Origin: Dermatophagoides farinae
Taxonomy: Eukaryota; Arthropoda; Arachnida; Sarcoptiformes; Pyroglyphidae
Direction: 5' to 3'
DNA length: 64,000 nt
NCBI RefSeq assembly: GCF_024713945.1
Contig: NC_134680.1
Span: 6,879,501-6,943,500 of the forward strand
Within the stretch, counting starts at the first letter, position 1, and every line of letters begins with the position of its first letter. The notes under the pieces were generated by a model, which saw only the letters and a list, made by a program, of their open reading frames with translations, did not search any database and had not been told where the DNA came from. The position numbers and the translations under genes are program-made. Of this stretch, positions 13,981-25,674 are shown one piece after another.

Positions 13981-14002
13981 CATCATCATCATCATCATCA
14001 TC
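13981..14002 (+). repeat. (CAT)7 microsatellite
   Basis: Seven perfect CAT units, complementary to the GAT tracts nearby. Confidence 0.96.
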
Positions 14003-15495
14003 GGTGATAACGATAATAGGGACTTTTCTATCGTTCTTGATGATGAAAAAGATCATTTTTGACCTTAGGCTTTTGGCGAAACAGAAATTTCTTTCTAGTC
14101 TTTTTCTAGCTTCTTCGTGACTCAATATATGTGAAAGATATAAAATTGATAAGGAATTTCTTTTTTTTGAGGGTAAAAAAAGACATCCAAAAATGAACCA
14201 ATTGGTTATCGATCAATTCTCGAGGTCATTATCACACACACAAAGGGCTACTGTTCATGAACATCATTATGATCAGGAATGAGAGAAACAGAAATGATAA
14301 TCTACTATCCATTCATTGATTCCACGTGTTTGATACGAAAATCAAATCAGGAATTCTGAATTTATCTCTCATTTTCCGGAATGAAAATCGATGTAATCAA
14401 ATAAAGAATTTTTGTGAAATCCTAGAAGATGAAAATTTAAAATCTAAAATTTTTCAAAAGAAAATGAGTCAACTTTACTTGCAATTTTGTTTTGTCCCTG
14501 AGTTTTTTTTAGATGTGAAAAAACAGGGCGATGGTTATTCATCACAGACAGACACAAACTATTATCGAATAAATTATGTCTAGATGATTGAATCCAATGA
14601 GTCGAGTTTTTGTCGAAATTCAAATGGCCAAGCTCGAAAAGATCGGAAGCGCATATGAAAGCTGTAAAAACGAAATCAAGGTGTGATCACTTTCATTAGT
14701 AAAATTTATCACTTTCAAAGGAAAGAAAAAAATAATCATCGTCATTATCATTACCTTTTTAAACACAAGTATCAATTCTATTCATTATTTATCATTTAAT
14801 TTGATGATTACGATGGCAATTTTTGAAATTTCAAACAAAAATTAAAACAAATAGAAAATTGCATCAGATTATTTTTGTGTTGTTCACCGATAGAGGACGC
14901 CACAAGTTAGGAAATGAATGCACATAACTCATGCTACTACTACGAATGTGTGGTGTAATTTTGAAAATTTCTCTTTTGACTAATGCTACTACTCATAGTT
15001 TCTTAGCGTTAGAAATAAAGGTAGAAGCATTGTGTTAAGGTGGAAAAATTACTTTTTTCAGTTTCCGCGCTTTTTGTTGGTCTCTCATAAAGCGTCTTCC
15101 TCATCATTCTTATGCCACAATCAGAAACACATCCAATCATAAATCGTCTGTTTCCATCAGCCTCCTCTTTGTTCGCATATGTAATGCAGTGGTAGTTGTT
15201 TCAATCGTCATCGTGTTTGTGTGTGATTCAGTCGGCTCGTTGCTATGGTCTTGTGAACATCGTATGATAACTTGTACCGGCCGTTTTCTAAATTTTGTGA
15301 AAGAATTTGATCGATTTCTTTCACAAACAAGTCATCCTCCTCACCCTCTTTACTTCCTCTTTGTTCAATTGCTGCTGCTGTTTTTTGCGACTAATGAACC
15401 AAAGTTTTATCCACATCCATCCAAATCGATTAAATCAATCAATTTTTTTTCAAAATTCGATGGCAAATTTCTTTGAAAAATTGACAAACTAAAAA

Positions 15496-15501
15496 GTAAG
15501 T
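15496..15501 (+). other. Consensus 5' splice donor, possible end of a non-coding first exon
   Basis: A perfect GTAAGT preceded by AAAAA, with no recognised coding sequence before it. The preceding 400-450 bp are less repetitive than their surroundings and hold two initiator-like TCAGT motifs (15058-15062 and 15228-15232). It could pair with the AG at 24795, just ahead of coding exon 1. This is suggestive only. Confidence 0.25.
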
Positions 15502-16015
15502 GCATGATTTTTTCCATAGTTTTCTTGTAAAAAAGAGTGAGTGGGTATGTGTACCTGTTTCACACACATGTTTATACGGAAGAAGAAAATTTCGAGTTGG
15601 TCGGTTTTGGTGGATGTTTTCAATTTGAAACAAAATTTCCGTTTCATTTGGAACCTAGTCATATTCTGTGATTTGTGATTTCGTCATCGCTGAAAAAAAC
15701 AACACGAAATAAAAATCCATCATCAATGAAGCATGTTTATTTCTTTTTTTTCCTCTTCATCATCATCATTAATTCTCATCCTAGTGTTTGTGAACATTTC
15801 CATCATCAACATCATCATCACACGCAGGAAGTTGGTGAATTTCCGTTTTGATCCATGTGTTTTTGTGTGTTTCCAATGTATTTTTTTGAATTTCATTATC
15901 ATCGTCATTGAAAATCGATCCGTTTGTGTGTGTGTCGTTTATCGTTTTTGAATAAACATCATCAATTTTTTTTTGTTGATTCGTTTCATTTGTTTTTCAT
16001 CAATCTGAATTCGTC

Positions 16016-16035
16016 TGTGTGTGTGTGTGTGTGTG
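16016..16035 (+). repeat. (TG)10 microsatellite
   Basis: Ten perfect TG units followed by GGGTATGG, upstream of coding exon 1. Confidence 0.95.
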
Positions 16036-19000
16036 GGTATGGATCATCTTATCGTCGTTTGAATGAATTGAAATCAATCAACCGATTACAGGATTGATAG
16101 AAATCCACAAAACCGACCAACTGAATTCACAAATTGCTTATCCATCCAAAATAATCAAACAAACAAGAGAAACTTATCCCGCCATTCATTCCATGTTTGA
16201 AATATTCGGTTATTTTTGCCACTAATAATAATCGATTCGAAAAAACCTTGGTTGCGATTTTGGTTCGTGTGTTTGTTTGAAAGATGAAATGAAATTTGCA
16301 ATTTGTTTTCGAAAAAATTCATATTTTTCTTCAATCAATCAATCTCAAGAACTGAAAGTTTGAGCTATTAGAATCGATCGATTCGAATGGATTCATTTCT
16401 TTTTTGTTTTTGTTCAAGATTTCTGTATGCATAGCTTCCAGAATGAGAGATTCATTATTCGTTCTTGGCTTGTTTTTGTTTCGTTTTCAATATTGGATCG
16501 ATTCTTTTCTTTTCGAAGAGGAAAAATGGAGTATAAACGAACGTTTTGTCTCGGTTTTAGTCTGTTTCGGATTTGATTCTGAGCATTGATTTCTGCATAC
16601 TGGATATATTCTGTTTTTGTTTTGAAATTCATTCATCGATTGATTGATTGATTCAATATTCAATTTAGGTCAAATTCAATTCAATACCATCACCACAATA
16701 ATGATAATAATAATCAATGATGATGGCTTAATCATTTTTTTCCGAAAAAAAGTCAATTTCAAATTCAATTCATTCAATCCTGATTACTGTAATGTAATTG
16801 GTCATCATCATCATCGTTTGTAATGTGGTTGCATTGAACAAACAAACCGACCGTCATTTCAATTGTTTCGGGTATTTTATCATTTTGATCACCAAATAAT
16901 TGCAATGGTGATTTCCGAAAAAAATTCATCCATTCTCTTTCAATTTTTTCCCACATCAATGAAATCCAAAAGAAAGAAATTGATGGTGATGTTGGAACAA
17001 TCCAATGTGATATTTCTGTTGTACTTTGGCATCCATCCATATCTCTCTCGCTCATCTGAACTCCATAATAATAAATAAAGACAAACGACATAATGATTTA
17101 GATGATGATCTCCTTCGCTTAAATCAGTTAGCCAGTAGTTTTGTTTGATTACTCTGATCTCGTTCTCTTTTTTACACAATCGTTTTCTGCTTTGTTGCTG
17201 CTGTTTTTTTTTTTTTTTTTTTGTTTAGTTATTTTTAGCTCAAAATCAGGTAATAATTCTACGAGAGATTCAATCAATTTGTTCTGTTTTGCTACTTGTT
17301 TTTAGTGCTGATGTTGTAGAAATTGAATTTTTTTTTTTTTTTTGCTTTTTAAAAAATGAAAAAATTGATTTCCATTTCAATTCCATCTTTTTTCTCTGAT
17401 TTAATGTTTTTTTTTCAAAAAATCCGTTAATATCTCGGTCAGTTGGTCGACACAAAATTCTTCTGGATGATTATGATTCGAGAGATTTTTCCTTTGTTTA
17501 CCACTAGTTGGTTGATTGGGTTTGAAGATGATGAACGACAGAATGAAATTCATTAGCATCCCTGATCAGATTCCAATCCGATTCGATAGGTTTTTAACAA
17601 TCATTCACTGAAGATGATGATGATGATGATGATGATTTGACCCAAATTGGTTCAAACTTATTATTATTGTGGATGCTTTTTTCGTTTTCAGAAGAAAAAT
17701 CCACAACAAATCATCATTATTTATATATATGAATTATTAATATTCAATGGTCACTGTGTTTATCAAGCATCAGCAGTATCGGTAATTGTTTTTCATTTTT
17801 ACATTGATTTCCATGATGAATGAAATTATTATTTCGCATATATTCATTTTCTTGCATAACGGCAGTGGTAACGAAAATGAAAATTTAATATTCAAAAAAA
17901 AAAGAATTATGAAAATGACGATGATGCTGGTGGTAGTCATTGTCCATCATTTTTTTCTCAATTATTTGATTTGTTTGATGATGATGATGATATCGAAATG
18001 AAATGAAATCAATTTCAAGGCTTGTTTTTTGTTGCATGAAAATATTCAAATTGATGTTGTTGTTTTCATTTCGAAATGATGAATTTCAAAAAATTTGCGT
18101 TGGTTTCACAACAACAAGTGCATTGATTTATTTTTGAATTTTTTTTCCTCTAATTCAATCCCCGATCAATCAATTGATGATTTTTTTGTGATTGAATAGC
18201 TGTATCATCAAATGATTTATGTCAAACAATCGCCAATCAAATGTAAATACATGGATGTGAAAAATATGCAAATTCAAAAAAAATGGACCAATGATTTCAG
18301 TGATTCCCCAAATTGGAAAATGATTATCATTTTCAAAACTTTTAATTTTTTTCTTTCTTTTTTTCTCTGGGATTTAATTCTTTGACGAATGAAATTTAAA
18401 TTTTTTTTTCTTTTTGGTAATTCCAATGAGTTGGTGGCAGGATTTAGAAGAAAAAATGGGCCATTCGATTTGTCTTTAGGGTTTTTTTTGTTGTTGTTGT
18501 TCAATCTAAGTTGATTCAATGATTTTGTAATGATGGTGATATCAATATAAATACTTTTCGGGAAACTTTCATTTTACCCATTCCTTATTTTTGTTCATTT
18601 AGCCTTTAGCATCTTTTTTGTTTTGATTTTGGTTTTCTCAGTATTAATAATAGTCTTAGTGTGCAATTCTCAAAAATTTCTAAATTTCAATTTTTGAATC
18701 GAAAAAAAACTTTTTTTCGAAGAAGAACAATATATCATTGATCATTGTTTTTGTAATTGATTTTTCTATAAAAATGAAAAATTTATTTCAATTCATTTCA
18801 TTGAATTGAATAACAATTTCAAGTTTATGAATTGGGATAAATTGAGATATGATGATGATGATGAGCACCCATATTATTTTCGTTTGTTTGCTTCCTCAAC
18901 AATTGATCAGATTCAAACAAATTGATAATGATGATGATGCATATCTAAACTGGCATGACAAATTCCAAAAAAAAACATATTTACCTTGATATTGATTCAT

Positions 19001-19902
19001 CATCAATTGTATTATGGTTTTAAGTGTTTATGTCAAAATACGTACGCATGTAGAAGGCCAATTGGCATTTCATGTCAGATGATGATGGTGGTTGGTAGAT
19101 TTTTTTTTATTTTCCATCTAGACTTGGCTGACTGGCCGTGATTTGTACAGATAATAAGTATTTATGTCTCGCTGTGTGTGTGTGTGTGTGTGGCGGAATG
19201 TCAAAAATGAATTTTTTTCGTCGTATTTTTGTTGCCTGAATTCACTTTTTTTGGCATTACCGTAGTATCGTATCGTTGATCTTTTATCGTCATATCATAG
19301 TTTATTATGCGGTTTTTTTCTAAAATTCTGATATCATTTTCAAGAGAGCTTCTCTTTGCTTCGATCATCAGATAAACATTTGATATACACACACACACAC
19401 ACACAGAGTGTACCCCCTTGTATTCGTTGTGGTTGTGGGGGTCTTTTGTGTTTGTTATGATCAAAACATAGGGGTCCATTTGTTGCAAATTCATTGCCAT
19501 TTTGGTTGGATTTTACAACCACCACCACCATCATGATGATGATGCAATGTTAATTTTTTTCGTGAATCAAATTTTTCAATAATCAACATTAGCGGAGGTA
19601 GATAATCAATATATGCTGGGTCCAGTTTGCTAACCGGTCATTGTTTATTGAAATTAAAAAAAAACCGGAATTCAAAAGAAAAAAACATCGGAAATGTTTA
19701 AAGTGCTTCAATTTGAATTTAGATTTTTATCGGCTAGATGAAAAATTTGTTTTTTCAAAGTTTGAAAAAAATCATTTCATGATTTCTTTTTTTTTGTCTG
19801 TAAAAAAAGTAATCAAACCCAAAAAACTACAACTACTGCCATTTTGAATAATACTTTTCCGATCACCATCATTATCATGATCTGGATTTTTTTAGCTTTT
19901 TT

Positions 19903-19957
19903 CCATCATCATCATCATCATCATAATCATAATCACGATGATGATGATGATGATGAT
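19903..19957 (+). repeat. (CAT)7 / (GAT)7 inverted pair
   Basis: Seven CAT units (19903-19924), a 12-nt AATCATAATCAC spacer, then seven GAT units (19937-19957). The two arms are complementary and can form a hairpin of about 20 bp. Confidence 0.96.
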
Positions 19958-22900
19958 TTTTTTTCTTCAATGAATATAAATAATAACCAAAAAAAATGAA
20001 AAAATAATGATGATGATAAGATGATGGCTACTACTTACTACCTGTGAGTAGTGTTACAGCAGAAAAAATTCAATCAATCGCGATCGATCGTTTTGATCAA
20101 TCATTGAGAATATAATGTTTGAAATAATAAAATGTGGAGGCAAATCAATTTCATTGAGAGTGCATCATGATCATAATCATTTTTTTCCAAACTAACGAAA
20201 TGATCAATTAATTATTATGATGATGATTATTATTGATTCACATTGTCCAGTTTCTGTTTTTATTTTATTTTTCATTTTTTCGTTCACCACGATTTCGATA
20301 CGTATATAAATCAAGTAAAATGGTGGTTGGAAAAAATATTCCCTTTTTTTCTACCCAATTTTTTTTTGTTTCCCAGGTCGTTCGTCGTTTTTAAAAATGG
20401 AAATTAATTTCTTTATTATTTTCGGTCGATTGATCGAGTTTTTTTTTGTGACTCTGGTCATCATCATCATCTTGATCACCAGTCTTGATGATCGTGGCCA
20501 CGTATTATCATGATGATATGGCTACTACCTGACTGAATCCAAACAAAAACCAGAATGTTTGCATGGTTCTTGATGATGCTACCTTTGCTTGACCTGCTAC
20601 CTGTTTCTGTTCTTTTCTGTTGATTGTCAGTCAATCATTTCATTTCTTTTTTTTTCTGCGAAGCAAAATGGAAAAAGCCTGTTTTATCTTTATCACGACC
20701 ACGACGATAAAGGTGATGCTGAGAAATCTTTTTGGAAAACAAATTCATCTGAAAGTTTTGCTTTAGCTTCTGCTTTTTTTCGATGCTTCTGTATCTCTTT
20801 CTCTCTGACTATTTGTATGTGCAGCATCTTTGTATTTACAAATTTGTTTTTCACTTCGTATACTCTCTTTTTATTTATCTGGTGAATATCCATGTTGGAT
20901 TTCAATTTTCTTGTCTCTGTGATTGGCAAACTATTTTTTCGCTTTTTGTTTATTTCGTTTATTCGGATGCAGGTATCATCATCATTGACTATGATGCTGG
21001 TAGTGGTTGTTTTTTGACCATTTTGGCCCTGTTGAACTTGTTTTTTTTCAATATTTTATTTTGTCCACACACACACACTGTGCACCAAATGTAGACATTT
21101 TGACATGACCACTATGATGATGATCATATTATAACACAGCTTGTGGTATTATTGTGGAAAGCATCCCAAATCAATCCATCCACACACACACACACACAGA
21201 AAAATGAATGAATTGAATTGAATGATTCAAACAACAAGGATAACAAATTGATCTTCTTGCTGTGCATACAGCCAAAAATCCTAATCATCAGTCATTGGGA
21301 AATGATTTTTTTGTTTTCAATCGATGAATTTTTGTTTTTTTTTTGAGAGTGCTGGGTGCATCAAAATGATGTGATATTGGACATTTGAATTTTCCATTTC
21401 TCGATAAAAAGGGTTTCACAATTCAATTCGTTTTTGGAATTTTTTTGGAAATTTTTTTGTTTCTGTGGATCTAATTAGTTCATTCAATTGTTTTTTGATG
21501 AATGGTATTTTGTGGTGGTGTTTCTGTTTCTGTTTATTGCTTCTGATTGTCCATTGTCCACTGCTTCCCCTGGAGACGCGTAAAAGTTGACCAAATAATA
21601 ATGCGGTAGTGGTTTGGAACACAATGGAAAACAAACAAAGCAAAAAAAAAATCTCAATTTTTTTCTACCGTAAAAAAATTGCGTCAAATTAGTCTTTGTC
21701 CATTGTTTGTATTCGGGTTAATTTTTTTCTGTTTTTGTTTCATGTTCAAGCGTTTTGTTGTTGTCCACTATGTTTGGTTTTAGCTTCCAACTACATCTTT
21801 GTGTTTTTGACAAATAATTGCTTCTGAATTTTTTTTTTTTTTTTAATAAAAATCCTCTTTTTCTGTGTTTTCTGTGTAGGTATCTTTCAACGATAAATAA
21901 AATCTTTGTATAGCTAGATCATAGGTCATAGTCTGCAGTCATGTTGATGTTTTCGTAATCTAGAGCTTCAATCTAGATAACGGAAAATGCTCGCCTCCAC
22001 ACAAATACAGTAGGTAGATAAATTGAGGACATTTTTTAGATTTGATGAAATCACATAATGATGATTACGAACGATGACTGATATGAAATGGCGCGGGATG
22101 ATGGTATGAAATGCCTTTTTTAAAAATTTAAATTTTTTTTCAGACGATCATTATTGTTGTTCTTGTTTGTGTGTATTGTGGGTTGCAAGTAAATTTCCGG
22201 TAATCATATTCAATCTAGGCATCTGAAATTTTGAAAAAGTCTCAATTTTCTTACTTTTTCGGTCTAATTATTTCCTAGTTCCTGGTTCTTGCACAATTAT
22301 ATATTCCAAGTGGAAATTAGATTTATTCATTTTCCATTTTCGATTCAAATCAATTCTTGTGAATCCGATCGAAACGAATCAAAAACAACAACAACAACAA
22401 AAAACGAAAAAGAAAATGAACGAAATTCCAGTAAGAATGAATGAGTGAGATTGAAAGATGTGCCAGAAGTATAGCACATCCATTCACTATTCACAGAATA
22501 TATATTGCCGTGCACGTACGACACGAATTTTATTTGTTCATTTTTCGAGTAGATTCTTTTCATTTTTTTCTTTGCTTACTCAAATGATCATTGTGTGTGT
22601 GTGAGTGTGTGTATCATGTTCCATGATGGTGTTTTGTTTCGTTCGATTCGCATTCCATTACATTCATTATCATTATCATTATGAAGCCAAGTCTATTATT
22701 CTTTGTGTGAAAAATGAGAAAAAAATTTCAGCATTACCATTCTCTTGTGACACAACTTAGTGTGAGACACATCTTTATTCTTCATTTACAAAAGCATATG
22801 ATATTTGTTGTTGTTGTTGTTTGTGTTAGTTAGTTAGTTAATATAAAACGTGATTTGACAATTGTAATTATTGTATTGTTTATACTGTTGGGTGTGGGGC

Positions 22901-24271
22901 TTGAGTTATTTTGCTACCAGATTATTCTTTGAGAATTTTTTTTCTGGAAAAATCAATGCAATATTCGAAATAATATTTGTATGGCCCAAACATTAAGCAA
23001 ATTCAAAACCAAACCTCCTTTGGACTATACAGAATTGTCGTACGTTTTTTTTCGTTGTTGATTTTCTTTCTTTGTCGATGTTTGATGATGGTTGATTGAT
23101 CAATCGAACACTGGATCAATTTTTCTTTGTTTTCGAATCACCATCCACTAATTTTTTTTGCTTACATTGCCAAATGGTGGAATTTATCATCATTTTTCTC
23201 TTTCTCCGATAATGATGATGATGAATTTGATTCATTCAGGCGTGTTTTTTATTCATTTTGAATTTACAAGATTTTTTCTCTTTTGTTTTGTTTGTCATCA
23301 TCGAATCGAAACAAATGAATGAATTCCATGTTTTTTTTCTATTCTATATCAAATAATTCTATTCCAATCACACACACACACACACAAACATTTTGTTATT
23401 TTATCGAATATTCTCGTATTTGGAAACAAAAATATTTTCATGTTTTGACCAGAATTGAATGCTGGATCATCATCGTCATCATTTCATATCTCTGCCATGT
23501 CGATGTTCAATGCAGTCGCATACACGATGTGAATTTATAAATCTTGCATTGTTTTGCCAAATGTTTTTGTATATGTGTGTCTGTTTTGTTTGTTTGTTTG
23601 TTTGTTTTTCATGTTTTGTTTTCTGTTTCCATATACAATAATCATAATCATCCACATTTCGATTCTTATTGCTCTTGTATCAAATAAATATAACTAATTA
23701 TTGACCAATTTCTTTTTCTCTGTTTTTTTTTCTTTGTTTAGGTTTAGGACGATAATTACAATGTTTGATGGTTTGGATTTTTGTTTTGGTTGAAAACATC
23801 AACATCATCGTCGTAATCAATAATTGTTTTTGTTTTTTTGTGTCCCGAATCACAATTCGGGTTATCCATACAGACACACAAACCAAAACATTTGGTCATT
23901 TCCATTTTCCCAAAACAGATATTGTCTAGAACAGATAGCAGAACAACAGAAAACAAATGTGCCACCAGCGACGACGACAACGGCGATTATTATGACATTT
24001 TTTTCGATTGTTGTGTGTTGTGTCTAATTTCTCATTTCTGTTTTTTTTGTGGTGTTGGTGGTGGATAAATTCCAGAGAACCAAACATTTTATTTTCGTTT
24101 TTTGGCAAATCTATTAATTATGAATCGATGAAAAAATCAACAGATTCATTCGTTTGCTTGTTTTTTTTGTGGACAAATGTTTTTAATCACTTTAAACAAT
24201 CCATTGATGCTTAATTTGAACACATAATTTACACACGACAACCAAACAACGACACCAACAACAACAACAAA

Positions 24272-24322
24272 ATGTCAACCAATTATGATGGTTGACATCT
24301 GATTTTTTTTTTTTTTTTTTTT
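24272..24322 (+). repeat. 10-bp perfect hairpin followed by T20
   Basis: ATGTCAACCA (24272-24281), a 7-nt loop, TGGTTGACAT (24289-24298), then T20 at 24303-24322. It lies about 480 bp upstream of the exon 1 ATG. Confidence 0.95.
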
Positions 24323-24773
24323 GAATAACCCACAACACTGACAGCACTGAAAAAAAATCGCCATAAATGATGCAAATATTACTTGACGCCCATTTGATTA
24401 TTCACCACCCCTCTCTTTCACTCATCTATACAATGTCGACATATAATCATGATGATCGATGATTGATGAATCTCTATAATAATGTTGTTGTCGGCGAAAT
24501 GAACTTTGCATGTTTGTGTGTTTTCTTTGTTCAGTGTTGTTGTCGTTGTTGTTGTTGATCTGATTGTTTGGCCCAAATTCAATTTTCATCATCAGTGTGT
24601 TTTTTATGCATTCAAATGTGTGTGCGTGTGTGTATGTGAAAAATCATCATCATGATCATCGATTCACAACATCATCATCATCATCATCAATTTATTTATT
24701 TGTGTTTTGTGCGTGGGTGTTGTTGACCGATTTTTTTTCGCTTTTCATTTGTATTTTATGTGTGATTGAATTT

Positions 24774-24795
24774 GTATTTTTTATCCGATAATCAG
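24774..24795 (+). other. Possible 3' splice acceptor just before coding exon 1
   Basis: A T-rich stretch followed by ATAATCAG ends seven bases before the ATG at 24803. If used, the 5' UTR lies in at least one upstream exon, and exon 1 would begin at 24796. The pyrimidine tract is moderate and interrupted by GATAA, so transcription could equally start nearby. Confidence 0.3.
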
Positions 24796-24802
24796 AGAAA
24801 TA

Positions 24803-25211
24803 ATGTCCGAAATGTCCCAGAATCAAATCAGTATTGTTGATGAATCAAATGATGATGATGATTGTATTCATCATCAGTCGATTATTAGCAATCAGTTTCA
24901 GATTTGCGAGGAAATTCTACAAAAAACCAACCATGATGACGATGACCAGCGATCATCATCATTGATTGACCCTAGTCTTATTTATTTTTCTACCAATAAT
25001 AATCATCATCGATCAGCCATGTCTTTTGCTGCTGCTGATACAACCAATGAATATTGGACAAAATGTTTAAACCAATGTGATGATATAAATCAACCATATT
25101 ATCATCATCATCGTTTCAAGATGAGATCATCATTTTCATCAAATTTTTTGTATTATTATTTAGCATCAATCATTTTCATCATAATGACCACTACCAGCAC
25201 AAGACTTAAAG
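24803..25211 (+). CDS. Coding exon 1 of nephrin/SNS-like Ig-superfamily receptor (N-terminal extension plus signal segment)
   Basis: First coding exon of the gene whose Ig domain lies at the right edge of the window. From the ATG at 24803 (A at -3) it encodes 136 codons plus one base, ending at donor AAAG|GTATGT. Residues 1-106 are low-complexity and polar: Asp runs at 17-20 and 45-48, Asn/His at 65-69, His at 101-103, and no domain I recognise. Residues 107-136 look like a signal peptide: Met107-Arg108, a hydrophobic core at 115-128, then a Thr/Ser-rich stretch. The second in-frame ATG (25121, A at -3) would give a conventional secreted N-terminus. Joined to exon 2 the leading part would be about 33 residues, with an Ala-Gln site a plausible cleavage point. 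The single base left over (phase 1) combines with the first two bases of exon 2 to make a Val codon. Without splicing the frame stops at 25291. The ORF and donor are seen directly. The link to exon 2, 38 kb away, is inferred. Confidence 0.68.
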
Positions 25212-25647
25212 GTATGTATATGATTCACTTTGATAATCATCTATTTGTTGTCCAAATATGGAATCAAAATGTCTCTGATTTGATAAAATAGAAAAAGGTG
25301 ATGACAGATGCTTTTCTCGTTGTCAAATCGTAAACCTTTTTTTGATAAATAATCCAATGGGATTTATTGGGAGAATTTCTCTCCCTCCTTTATTACCGCC
25401 AATAAGTCAATTCTTAATTTCAGCAATTTTTTTCCGTTGTGCTGAAATTGATAACCCAGAAAAAACGGGGATTAATGACCTGATTAATGATCTAATTCGA
25501 TTCAATTGGCAGTTGTTGTGCTTGTCATATTGAATATTAACAATTCATAATAATGTTGTGGTTTCGGATTTTGTTTTCTTTCATCATTGCACTATAATCT
25601 CTAATCACCATTGGATTCAATTATCAATGAGTAAAATGTCAAAAGTT

Positions 25648-25674
25648 ACACACACACACACACACACACACACA
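25648..25674 (+). repeat. (AC)n microsatellite, 27 bp
   Basis: Thirteen and a half perfect AC units about 440 bp inside intron 1. Confidence 0.97.

Larger units (their letters stand above)
1..15495. other. Region without a supported gene (left flank)
   Basis: AT-rich DNA with (CA)n, (CAT)n and (CAA)n repeats and T-runs. I found no complete gene with a recognisable domain and no tRNA-like B box. Compact coding-like patches that might be exons of unknown genes are at 4064-4206 (+), 5243-5400 (-), 11502-11659 (-), 12677-13001 and 14320-14583 (+); they are treated as findings. Perfect palindromes and paired E-boxes are also listed separately. Confidence 0.6.
15502..24773. other. Region without a supported gene (upstream of coding exon 1; possible 5' intron or promoter DNA)
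   Basis: Low-complexity AT-rich DNA. It contains a hairpin formed by (CAT)7 and (GAT)7 near 19.9 kb, T19 and T20 tracts, and a 10-bp hairpin before the T20 tract. There are also two weaker acceptor-donor fusions (21879|21880, AG|GTATCT; 23741|23742, AG|GTTTAG). No TATA box or promoter could be assigned with confidence. Confidence 0.5.

Noticed and set aside
17204-17222. T19 tract, with similar T20 at 24303-24322 and T19 at 57980-57998, as possible poly(A) tails of retrocopies on the other strand
   Set aside because: No coding remnants or target-site duplications were seen beside them. T-runs are common throughout the window.
23844-23861. CCCGAAT/ATTCGGG hairpin with a 4-nt loop
   Set aside because: A seven-base stem is too short to interpret alone.
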